A stretch of 64,000 nucleotides of DNA from Apostichopus japonicus (lineage: Eukaryota > Echinodermata > Holothuroidea > Aspidochirotida > Stichopodidae), in NCBI RefSeq assembly GCF_037975245.1, contig NC_092575.1, positions 3,990,501-4,054,500 of the forward strand, read 5' to 3'. The notes beneath the pieces were generated by a model. It did no database searches. It was not told the origin of the DNA and worked only from the letters and a program-made list of their open reading frames with translations. Shown in pieces: positions 1-12,300 of this stretch. Each line of letters starts with the position of its first letter. Within the stretch, counting starts at the first letter, position 1. Position numbers and translations under genes: made by a program.

Positions 1-639
1 CTCAATGAAGAACTTCCTCATACTGCTTACAGCTAGAAAATTTTCACCAAGGGGTGTTTCCTGATATATGCTAACACAAAACTGCAAAAGTAAGAAAGTG
101 CCCACACAGAGCCATAGTTGTGATTCATTACTTTCAATGTTACCCTTTAATTTCCTAGTACATTTCCTTAAATTTTTGCAAAGGTTGCAAATATTGTTTG
201 CAAAATTGAACTTTAACCAAACTTTTCACACCTGATGATTGTACTTTGATGTGACAATTCAAACTCATGTCCCTTTTTTTGGAAATCTGTTTTTTTTTCC
301 ATCAGTTGTGGGGCAAGTTGTTCATTGTAAGCATGTCCCTCTGTAGTATATATACTGAAGGTGATATTGAGTCTCCATTAAGGCTGTGCTGGTTACTATG
401 GCGATAGAGCCTAATATATTTCTTTCATTTTGTGTACCAAAAGTGTGTGCCACTTTTGAACTAAAAAAGAGTAATTTAAAATAAACTTTCATGTCTCAAA
501 GAATATTGTCAGGATCTTTCTGTGCCATTCATTTTCTTCACTTGTAAAGGAATGGGCTGTGTATAGTACAATTGAATATGTGACTTATATTTCTTATATA
601 TATATTTTATATTTCTTTTGTGAATAGGCTGTCTGTTTT

Positions 640-1071
640 GTCTCCTTATCATCCCAGAAAGTCATAGAAATGAAGGCTGGTGTGGGTTTAGAATAACTTT
701 GCAACACAGAGGTTTATCTAATTAGATGGGAGATGGCTGTGAATAATTTGGAAGGTCAGCACTTCATGGAAAGTTCATTTGGAAACTCCTTAGCCTGCAT
801 GAATTTGGAGGTAAAATATTAACAATGCCTAAATGCTTTTCTACAACTGCATGTTACTGTGTAGTCTTGGGTCTAATTTTGAGAATGTGTCTGTTGCAAC
901 CATAGAAAAAAAATTATATTACTTGGTCTTGATACTGCACAAATGGCCCCTGATGTGGCTGTTGACGTGCAGTCCTTCGAGTTTTGCTTAATGGTGCTGC
1001 TGACTTTCCAGTCTCCTTATCATCCCAGAAAGTCATAGAAATGAAGGCTGGTGTGGGTTTAGAATAACTTT
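640..1071. repeat. 61-bp perfect direct repeat, copies 371 bp apart
   Basis: Positions 640-700 and 1011-1071 are identical over 61 bases, starting GTCTCCTTATCATCCCAG and ending AGAATAACTTT. The 310 bases between them do not repeat. Perfect identity in AT-rich non-coding DNA implies a recent copying event, or an insertion that duplicated one end. No terminal inverted repeats or poly-A tail were seen around either copy. Confidence 0.9.
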
Positions 1072-4000
1072 AGTACTAGAGTATTTTCCAGTGACCCCAA
1101 AATTGACCCCAAAATTGCCAAATATGTTCCAACAGCGATAACCTTTGAAATGTTTCCATACATTTTCCAGTTTTGACATGTTTCTTTACATAATACAGCA
1201 TGACTTTGACCATCTGAAGAGAACTAGACAGTGCTTAATTGCTTTCAAACTAGCCTATTAAGTAACAGAGGCCTATACTGAATGTACCCACATAAAATAT
1301 TAACCTAGCCCAACGTTAGGCTCTAACACAGTACTTAACCCCCCTTTAATACATCCACTGGTCTTACTCTTAACATGCTAGTTGCTACATTGACATTTCC
1401 AGCGTAACTCAATGCATAGTTTATTCAAAAATTAAGCCAAGCCACTTGAAAGTTTCTGAAAATGTCATGCACATTGCTTTCATGACTTCCTTCCAAATCG
1501 GTCACTTTATCCTCTATGTCACATGCGTGGTACGATAAACTCAGTGGCCTAACCTGTTCGTTATCATGTGAGGCTTACACAATATATACTGGCAGTGTTA
1601 TTTACTTTAGTCCATAGTACTAGCCGAGTTATGCTACTATTAGCAATGTCACTAACTAGCCTAACTTAGGCTTTAAAGGTTAATAAGTAGAAACTGTAAG
1701 GCTATACCTGGCAGATTTATCTTCACGCGTGTGGAGTAAAATGGTGGTAACTGTATCTTTACTGAGATCAGCTCCATTGAAATTGTTTCTTCACTTCTTT
1801 TTCATTTCGTCATTCCGTATTGGAATTCTGCAATGCGTTGGGTGCAATATTTCATAACATGCTTCATACGCAGTGTACATGGTATTGCGAAGATAGATCT
1901 GTGGTTGTGTGATGATTTGCATTAATCCCACTATCTAGTGATCAATGACTATCTATAAACAGAACCAAATGATATGACTTTCATTATATTATAACAACTA
2001 GTTAGAGAAGCCATACTCTGAGTAATATGACTGAACTTTTCTTTATACTGTTTTGGTTTGTTTGACACGTTTCCGAATTTCTTGATGAACAAAACAAGAT
2101 ATTTTCCGCCCAAAATCGGAAACTATTATAGCTTTCTGTAAACCATTTGTTCTCAACATTGTCATGGCAACACAAACACGATTAAGTAGTCTGTCATTGA
2201 GATCCATTACCATAAAAGGAGGCTTCTTTTTTTCACTATTCAATCCCTTGAACTTTTCATCAACAATGGATTTTGCACTTTATAGTTCCCTCCATTGCAT
2301 TAGTGTCAAACCTAATTAGTCAACTTACATCGACATATAGAAAAGTATTCTAGACACAAAATACTACGCAGAAGAGCATATTAAGTTTGTGGAAATGTCT
2401 ATTTTTGCACATGTACACATTGTTAAATACAGTCTCAACTTTCATTACACTGGTAACTCCATTGCTGATACATAATACCTATACAGAACATTAAAATGCA
2501 GAACATTATATGTCTACCTATGGGGCACACACACATTCAAGGAAAAGGAAAAAAAGATGACATAATAAGAAAGCTTTTGTGTATATAACTTGTTAAACAT
2601 CTACACATTAAAGGAATAAGTTGTAAACCTTCCAGCATCTTTCATTCTGGTCTGCAATTATATATGATACCAATCAAGAATCAGTCTAGAAGGGTTAATT
2701 AAATTGATTAATGGAAGCAAACAAGTAATCGTTAACACATGCAACACTAAATACTAGATTTCTCTCTGCGGCAATTCAGCAAGAACCAAAAAGGGAAAGG
2801 CCAAAAAAGAAAGCAAATTTGAAAGAGCATTCTTGTACTTTTAATATGAAACCCACTGGGGTATAGGAAAATACCCCAAAGCTTAGCCATGTAAAGGTAG
2901 TTCTGCCACCCCCTCCCCCCATGGTGCAGATCTGGGAACATCAATACAAAAACCTGGAGATTGGTATTGAAACCTGGAGATTTGACAAAATCTTCTTAAG
3001 TCAAATAAGACTCAGTTATTACAAAGAAAAATACCCATAATGCAATAGAAGCTGCTTTAATACCTTATTTTACCCAGTTTATGAGAGTTTTGCACATGAG
3101 AGTTGGAAACTCCACAGTGAGATGGTTCGCATAAAACTGAGTCTAACTGTAAAACCGGGAGAGTTTGGTAGGTATGGTAAAGGGGCAGCTTAATCTTGCT
3201 GTGGAAAACAGATTAACATTTCACACTTTTGTTCTGAAAGAGGGCTTCCTTTATTGATAACTGAACAGCCTAACACAATAATCATACACAGAAATACAGC
3301 CTAGGGTTATAATGCTTAACCTCATGTTCAGTGAAATGAATTCTTCTGGTTAATTTGAGGACAGATGCCTACACTGAAGTAATCAATTGTAAGGAAAAGT
3401 TTCCTTTCCAATAATAACATATGATTAATTTCAATATGAAACTTCATTTTAAACCAGTTACAACACTTGGAATGTGTAGTCTACCAATTTTCATTGATGA
3501 TTCCTGTCACATCAACAGTGCAAAAAAGGCTTGTTAGCATGTATATAAAGGAAGCTCTCCCAGGTTTTTGTCTCCCTACTATGGCAAATGAACCCTTTAA
3601 CAAAAATCCATCCATTACCACTTGGTCCACTTTTCCAGAAATCTTCTAGTTTACCAGATACTTGATTCATAGACCTTTCTTTAATTTAATTCTTTTGAAC
3701 AAATAAACCAGCAATTTAATTCAGATGCTCCAACGATAACTACAAACGAAACAAAGTTTCACGGCAGAGAAGATTATTATTAGTTGAATAAATGTTTGAA
3801 TAATGATCTGACTTTGGTGATGTGAATACCATGGCATTATTTCATCTGAATCAATGTAACAAAAACAGTATGCTTCATTTGGCACTAACAGAAAAACATC
3901 GCATTCACGATCACCGCTGAAGAAATAACGGAAATTTAACTAGTAGGCACAGTCGTTCCACTGTCCAGGTGCACTTTTCCCTACACACCGATTCAGTGCT

Positions 4001-4400
4001 TTATATCACAGCATACAATGACTGTGCAATGTGATTCATCGAATCATGTTTAAATTATAAAAAATGCTGCATCCTTCCACACATTCTCCACACCAAGCCA
4101 TAATATTAGACAACATACAATGTGTGACTATCAAAATCTTAGATGCCTTGTCAACATATTCTCCATCAGAAGGCTGTTTGACCGGCATGAGAAATATGAC
4201 ATATGACTATCAATCTGTGAACTTTTTATCAAAGGTGTTCGTCAGAGCCAAGCCATCCTTTCCTTCTAACTTGGCCTTATATTGTACTCAGTATGTGACT
4301 GATTGGCTGCTACAAGCTAAAAACAGCATTCTGAAGGAAAACTATGAATTTGCACCGACTTGCATGAACTGTTATTGCCACATGGAGAGTATCGAATTAA

Positions 4401-4803
4401 GGCCCGGTCACACTATACCGATATTTTATCGGAATACTATCCGATTTTCCCAGAGGAATCGAAACGGAGAGTTTTTCGTTCGGGTCTTCTAGCCACAGTG
4501 ATAAAGGACCTGATTTGCTATCTGTTGAGCCATTCCGATGTGGAATAGCCCTCTCCTAACTTTTGATATTGACTCCGTTTCCTTTTATCGGTTAGCTATC
4601 CGATTTCTCTTCCGATTTTTATCGCTTTTCGATGTGACGTCACTTCAGAATGTAGTCAGTTCTAGAACCCCTCAGATTTGAAGTAGGTATTCGAATATTC
4701 TACTGCATTCATTACATTCACTACCACAAACCTCACTCTTCGGCCTTAAATCGGAAAAATCGGACCGTATTTCGATAAAATATCGCTGTAGTGTGACCGG
4801 GCC
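4401..4803. mobile_element. TTAA-bounded inverted-repeat element (403 bp MITE)
   Basis: The left end GGCCCGGTCACACTATACCG and the reverse complement of the right end GGCCCGGTCACACTACAGCG match, and the similarity runs on for about 55 bases with scattered mismatches. TTAA flanks both sides (4397-4400 and 4804-4807), as expected for a target duplication of the piggyBac or Kolobok kind. There is no transposase, so the element is non-autonomous. The interior repeats the motif CCGATTTT and related forms. The superfamily is inferred from the TTAA only. Confidence 0.8.
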
Positions 4804-7800
4804 TTAAGACACACCACAAACTGGATGACAACAGAAGTGTCTATAAATGTGACCTCATTAACTATATGAGAACTAGGTGCATTGACATCTCACTAAAATG
4901 TACTCAAAGAAGTTGAAACACCACAATTAAGTTCAAAGGCAAAATATTTTCCACTGATTTACAGGAATTTATTACAACTGTACATTAGTCCACAATGTTG
5001 GAATGTTCGCTACAGTATAAGCACGCTGATATCTAAGCACCAGAAATCCTGTAATGGCTGCTTTTTATGGAGAAGTTGTGAAATCAAATCTACGAATAAA
5101 AACTTTTCTGTTCAAGAAAGCTTGACAGCGAGAGCCATTACACTATAAAACAACCAGCTTCTTTATTGGTCAACCTTTCCAGAAGACTGCCAGGTCTCCA
5201 ATTGAAAATGTCTCACACTATTGGATCGATGTGTTTTCAGGTTTTTGGCCAAGTGAACCATATGAATTTCTCACTTTTCCCCAGACACCAGGACTGGCTT
5301 TTTGACAAAAGTTTGCTATCTTCCTAACGGAACTTAGGATTTTTCCTATAAGATCTGCTGAAGAACAGTATTGTCCTTTGTACCCAAAAACTATAGGTGT
5401 CTGAAAAATGGAAGTTATAACCTTTGCAATTAATAATACCGACAACAAACTGGAAGTTTCAATTCTGAAAGATCAGTCGTCTATGACCACAGAATAACTC
5501 TTAAAAGTTAGCCCTTGAAACATAAAGAGGTTGATAATAAAAGTCAATGAAATTTCAGAGTGTCACAGATGTTGTAACCTGTTAAAGCTGCTGTAATAAA
5601 TAAATTCAAAATACAAATTAAAAAAAGAATACTGCAGTTATTAGGAAAAATTGTCAACTGCTTATTACATGCATTACATTCAACTAAAAATAAAAATCAC
5701 AAAAAATGGGATGTTTAATGTTGGCTGATATATTAACTTTTGGAATGGTCATATAGTGTGTTCTTCATATGACCAGGCAAGCATGATCCAAACTAGAAAC
5801 TTCCACAAGTGACCAAACCTAATTGATTTATCATTTGGAAGAATTAATAATGTTCAGTCTGGCTACAAAATTACCAATCCCCCAAATGCTAATTTTGAGA
5901 CTGCTGTGTAGTACGAGACCTGTATCACAGGCTTTTTAGTCATTCAAGATACCATAAAAATAGACTTCCTGGAAAAGAGGAAGCCTGTTGTCAACTGTGG
6001 AAGAATGTATGGGATAACTATTTATACACCAGTAGCATGACACGTTCCCACTGAAAATGCAAAATTTGAGTTTTCTCTACTGTACAGAGAAGTATAAATT
6101 ACTAAATCTACCCACAGATGCAGTTAATGATAAGTGCTAAAGTGCAAGAGTGGGATTCATCCTAATTTTTTTTTTTTAAACTTTAAAGAAAAAAATAGAT
6201 TTTGTGAAAGTGTGCAGGTCACTGTACTATTTGTTGACAAAGTATACATGTGTATTTGCATTGAAATAAAATGACTATACCATAACCATATATTCCATTC
6301 AATTAACTTGTGTTGTCTTTGAAGTACTGCATGTTGGCCAGAAAAGGTGCATCAACTAGTTCATTAAGCCTTATGTTGTAATTTCGGCCCGATTCCTTTC
6401 ATGCAAAGTAGGTTAAGTTATACATTGTCATACATGTTATCTGATGTGAAAGTGTCGTTTCCAAAAGTAAAGGCTTGCTCCAAGACATATATATTTCAAT
6501 GAAACAAACAGCTTATGTGCAAACTCCACTTTATATTCTTGGCACCGGATGGTATGGTTGAACACATTACTGACTGCTGTTTCAGTATGTATGTATACAG
6601 AATATATACATGACATACAAACTAATACAATGAGAAGGGAAGCTCCTTCCAGTATTTATGCTAAAGTACCAGTGATATTCCATAATTTGAGGAACATGGT
6701 TATAGGAAGAGGAGGGTTGCATTTCTGTACAGGAACATGGCAGGACCCAGTGTCAGTGTCACAAGTACAAAACGGACCATGTCTACACTGTACTAAGAGA
6801 TCATAGTGCAATTATTGTCAGCAGGCAAGTCAAGTCAGGAACAATATCAATACAATTATCTAGGGTCACTCCATCTTCCTCCCACTGACACTACAACTGT
6901 TCATCTTCTCTTGCAGCACAAGACTCTCTAATCCAAGAGATACACGTTAGGTTCTGATCCCTTGTGAATTAATCCCGGCTCACAAAACCGTAGGTCAATT
7001 CACAATTGGTAGCATGCACTTGTACCACTGGCATATCATGATATGAACAAGAAACTTCACTGATCGGCAGCAGCATCAGATCATTATTACACACATTGAG
7101 ACAAAACAACTGCCACCCGTTAAAATTATGAGACACTTAACCATTGTTATGGTAATTTAGCAAGTAAGTCATCAAAGATTGCACCCATGTTCATAATGTG
7201 ATACCTTAAAGATAAAAAAAAAACTCAGAGACTATCTTATAAGTTTTAAACTAGACTCATTTACAGAATAGCCTCTCAGGAAAAAGGACCTTAGCACTGA
7301 AAACCTAACAATATGGTCCCCATTGTTAAATTGGTCCCACTTCTTTGCTACCCATCCACTAACCCACCTGCAGGAGTGTAACCATTTAGGTGGTAGACAC
7401 CAAAGCATTTAATCCATATGTGACAGCACTCATACCCAACAATGACGGAAAAATACAGGCCAACAAATGCTGAGTTTATTGCTTTGGAATTTTTAAACCA
7501 AGGAACCAAACAAACACGTGCTGTTGCTCATAAGGTGATCAAAATATTTCAATGACAGAATAAACTGACTAGCGACATCACCTCCAAACCTCCACTCAAT
7601 CACCCCCACCCATTACACCTCCTCCTCAACCACCCCCCCCCCCCCACCAAAAGACCATGAATCCACTCCTCTTTTAAAGTAAATAATGAAAATCTTGAGT
7701 ATCCTTCATGTTCTTCCAATATAGCAACTTTGCAATTCAAACACTGTGTCACACGTCTCAAGTGTGAGAATATTCCATTTGTTATTTTATGGTTACATGA

Positions 7801-9315
7801 CGAGAATCGTTCTTCTTTCTGTATCCTACCAAACCAATAGCATTAGATACAGGACTTGTACACAACAAGGGTCACACAAAGAATACAACAGTAGTACATC
7901 TGTGACTCGATATCTGCCTTGAGGATAATCATCATTACGCAACACTACTTGAGGAAGAAACCCTTCACTTTGATTCCTATTAAAAATTACATCCCGAGCA
8001 AAATCAAACACAATAACACAAACAAAAATGCAAAAACATGTCAAATTCTTTCCCTACACTGGTTATTCAGTGGCAGCACATTGAATAATTTGCATGAATT
8101 CCTGAATATTGGCATCAGGGCACAACTGTATGGCAACAAAACTCCACTCAAGTGGAGGAGATCTTCTGCAGAAATATACACTTTTAACTTAAAAATCAAA
8201 TTTAAATTGGAAGAAGCACTCGAGGCGACCTTTTTATCGCTTTTCCCCAATTTTTAAAGAGCAAAAGGTTTGGAATTGTGGTCCTTGAATACAACCAAAC
8301 CAAAAAAACAACCAGATTGTAAAATAACAACATTTTCCTGATAGCAAAAAAATCAAGAACTTATAAAATGCAAAGAATGGAAAACAAATTGTAAAGAATT
8401 CGAGAGAGAAATTGATCGTTACGAATAATTCAATGAAATTTTTCAATTTTTTCATTCCCCAATAGCTAGCTGGCTTTTCTTGACAGAGTTTCCTACTGAT
8501 AAATTTTGTTGGAAAACGTTGCAGCGCAAAAGACAAATACGTTTGAGATCCCTTCCGATCCTTGACGAGCACCAATTTGTAGCTGACAAGTAAGTCTTGC
8601 CATCAAAGAAAGCCAATAACTGGCAAAACTTTTCCAACAACACATATATTGCAAAGGAATGATAAAAAAAAAAAATGAAAAAGGGTAACGATAGATAAGA
8701 TTTCTTTCAAATGAAATGACCATCTTAAAGCTTTTTTTTTTTACTAACATTTTTTTATACTTTTTTTCTTTGTTTGTTGATTTTTTTTTTTAATATTTTG
8801 TCTCTCCAACTTGATGAAGTTTGAATAATTGAATATCTCACAAAAATCCCTGACCGATCCAGAAGAAACTCATCACGCCACGAAACTTTTTCCGACCATC
8901 GCGACTTCTAGATTTCACGAGAGGCATATTGTGTTTGAAACCAAATTTAATAGTGAGATCAAGGGTCCACATTTAATGCAGTATCTTACAAAGATGAAAA
9001 ACTGCAAGATCTTGTTGATATTTTCAAGATAAGAGAAAAGAAAAAAGAATAGGAAAACTTGAGAGTGTGCATAAGTTTGATATTTTCGATAGATGCAGTA
9101 TTCAGATATAAATCTGGACTTATGACTTTCTCTTGAGATAAAGGCCACAGGACCTCATTCATGTCCTCATTGTAGAAGCAATGCCAATGGTAACAGAAGA
9201 AGGAAAAGAAAAGAGTGAATGAATTTGGAAACTCTGATCTTATCTATCAGCTTTGGTTCAAACGCATTATGCTCCCTTTTAGTGACGCTGTATCCAAGAT
9301 GGACGACGTGGCCCT

Positions 9316-9368
9316 CTATGAGTCCTCTTCCAGATTCTCAATGTCCTCTACATGGGTTGGACTGCCAT
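9316..9368 (-). CDS. YWHAE: YWHAE terminal coding exon (acidic tail)
   Basis: This exon is too short to stand out as an open frame. It was found because the phase-1 end of exon 4 needs an acceptor opening a short acidic tail. TTTTCACAG precedes 9368. The split codon gives Asn, followed by [16 protein letters not shown] and [13 protein letters not shown] resembles the VEDEN-type acidic end of epsilon proteins. This is the only candidate found in the 3' direction with the right phase, an acidic sequence and an immediate stop. Confidence 0.85.
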
Positions 9369-12300
9369 CTGTGAAAATGAATGATAGTAAAATCAGTAGC
9401 TTATAATATGTTTATTGTCTGTCCCCTAACTTGACACACTGTGGTACATACATCCATATAGTATGTTCTACCTGCACACCTAATAGACGCTGCAGCCATA
9501 GTGGTTGCAAACTCAAATTGTAACCGTGTGTTTTCCAACTCAATTTTGATCAACGGAGCCTCGCTGAAAATGGCTCAAAATTTATGACAGTGAGAGAAGG
9601 ACACATCACTTTCGTATTGTGAGGCGCATACAAGAATTATTTCAATGATTTACTGATATTATACGGTACGATTTAACCCACACATGTGTGAAGTTAGTGA
9701 AATAATTTCCTTGCTTCAAAGGGTTTTGACACAAGACCTTGATAACACTAACTCTATTTCAAATCCAAGAGAGCAAATAACTGTTAGCAAACTGTGTATC
9801 TACTGCAAAAAAAAGTTGTACTTGTGCAGGTAAATATGTAAAATCTAGAGAGCCTGGTGATTCGATCCTCGGAAGGGTCTTCTTCAGGAGCTAACCCTGC
9901 TAACTCTTCACAGACTAGCCTCTGAAGAATTAGTAGAGTTAGCATATGAACCAGATCCTGGTAGGATTGAAATGTCTGCGCCTTGAGCACCCTTCCGGGT
10001 TTTGTTGGTCTCGCATCAACCCTGACATGGCCTAATATTACATTCCAAAAGTGTTAGCTTCATCGAGATAATTTAACATGAAGGAGACTAACGGCTTGAT
10101 TTGTTTCCCTTTGGTTAGACTTATTGTTTGTAACTTATTTGCTTTGCTACTGTACATGGAAACGACATCTTTCTATGAATTTTAACACCTCAGATAAATG
10201 AGCAGTGTGAAAGTCAAATTCCATGGCCCTCTGCATACAGCTGACTGCATATTTCTGTCTTTAATGCACACACGCCAATAACTCATTTTGCATTAATTAG
10301 AAGTTTCTAAAGCGATTGCTTTATTGTACCTGGGTGACTTGGTTCAGCCTAACAAGCATTGAAGCCATCCCATGCATGATTGGATAAAGTTAGTTGAATA
10401 GTTTTAGTATCATGATAACATACTGGTATTTTGAGGAAGAAAACGTTTGTTTGCCTCAGTATGAATTTCTGCAACCACAGCTTTAGTAGAATTGTGTGGG
10501 ATCATTCAACGAGAAATGTACAACTTATTGTACAACTTCTTGTACAACTTCTTGTACAACTTATGTACTATTTGGACCAAACACCTCGATGTCCCTAACT
10601 ATGCCAACAAGATATGGCCACGTCAGTTAAACATATATGCCCACAGATTATGTGTGGAGCACCTAATTATCATTGGCATTATTAATTGAAGGGTATCCGA
10701 TAGAAACTGCATTCCCATGAACATAGGAACACACTTCCTTCGCATACATATCATTCACAAAGATGAATACATTTCCTATGGGTATATCCCGGGCCTAGAT
10801 ACAGTAATTGGGTGTATGGAGAGAGTAGACAGGGACGGTGGAGTGGGCATTTGACCAAGCCCTCTGTCTGCCTCAATCTGTCCTATGGCTATGTAACTTG
10901 TTCACTCATTTCTACTCATAACAAAATCCATCCTTTATTAATAACAAAATCCATTCTTGTAAAAGTATTCATTTTAACCTTTGTCAGCAACATGACAGTA
11001 CTTTAATAACTACTTTGCTTGGTTGTGCTCCACCTGCCCTTTTCTCTGAACCAGCTGTCGAATGACAATCAACTTTGGAACATGGCTCTGATGGGTTTAC
11101 TTTCACCTACTTCAAACAGTGTTCACTCTGTATCAACATAAATATATCTAGACCCGAAACATCAAACATAATGCTACAGCAAAAACTAAAGTGCTTGTTA
11201 AGTTATTGTCAGCTTGTGTACAGTAGGTGCATCACCCCTCATCACAATTTTTAATGTATGCACTTCAGCAACAGCCTCGATATGAGGTGACTTGAAAGTG
11301 CCTGCCACCCAAAGGCTAACAGACAATAACTGATAGAGCAAACAGAACATCACCAAATGGAAAAAAGAAGAAAAGGGAAACGGCAAGATATTTCACAATG
11401 CTAAAATTTCTGCAAAAGTTTCTAAATTTATGATAGATTCATAAAACGGTTAGGAAGGGGCGGTGACTGGAGAGGGGGTCACTGGGGAAGAGGAGAGAAA
11501 GGGGAAGATGGGGAGTAAGTTCTAAAAACTGTTACCACCATTGGCAAGACAGGTAGATGGAGCAAAAGGGAGCAAGATGAAGTCGGCTTATTAGAGGAAG
11601 AGGAGGGACGTTAAAAACTCACTTTCACATTGCTCTTCCCCGTCTTTCTGCATGTCCGACGTCCACAACGTGAGGTTGTCACGTAAAAGTTGCATGATGA
11701 GCGTTGAATCCTTGTAGCTGACCTGGCTGAGTGAATCCAGTTCGGCGATGGCGTCGTCGAACGCAGCCTTAGCCAGCCTACACGCTCTCTCGGGAGAATT
11801 CAGAATCTCATAGTAAAATACAGAAAAGTTAAGAGCTAGGCCCAATCTGATGGGGTTTGTCGTTTCCAGTTCTTTGACCGCTACGTCGCTCGCTGTCTTA
11901 TAGGCACTTAAACTACTCTCGGCTGCTTTCTTTCTCTCTGGACCGTTGGCAAATTCTGCAAGGTATCTATAGTAATCACCTTTCCTGTAAAAAAAATAAT
12001 AGTAAAAAAAGGAAAGAAAAATTTAGAAAAATGTTTGTAAATATATGTAAGCTTCAGACAACTGACTATGAACCACCAATATGACCAACGAAATGTGAAG
12101 ACTCGAAATACCAAACTTACACAAGGTTTGGTCGACAAACATTGAAACTCAAGGGTGTCTTTTTGACAAACACACCCTCCCAAATCTTCCTAGCAGTGGC
12201 ATAGCCATAGTTCAAACCGTGGGGGCACAAAGATCTGATGCCTGACCTAGAGGATGGTCTAAGGGGATGGTGTATTACCCTCTCTCTTCAAGAAAAACAA

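Larger units (their letters stand above)
1..9315. other. 3' flank of YWHAE, including its undelimited 3' UTR
   Basis: No exon could be supported here. The part next to 9315 must be YWHAE 3' UTR, but its end is unknown. Reading the minus strand down from the stop, the first AATAAA that I see is at 7480-7475, with others at 5167-5162, 4973-4968 and 3255-3250. An ATTAAA lies at 8977-8972. The stretch also holds a 61-bp direct repeat (640-1071), a TTAA-bounded inverted-repeat element (4401-4803), a C tract near 7629-7646 and A/T-rich low-complexity sequence near 8640-8800. The longest open frames (for example 142 codons from 4064) have no recognisable domain, and I treat them as chance. I see nothing else in the remaining stretches. 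Confidence 0.6.

Noticed and set aside
4064..4492. 142-codon plus-strand open frame
   Set aside because: No recognisable domain, no splice context, and its end runs into the TTAA-bounded element.
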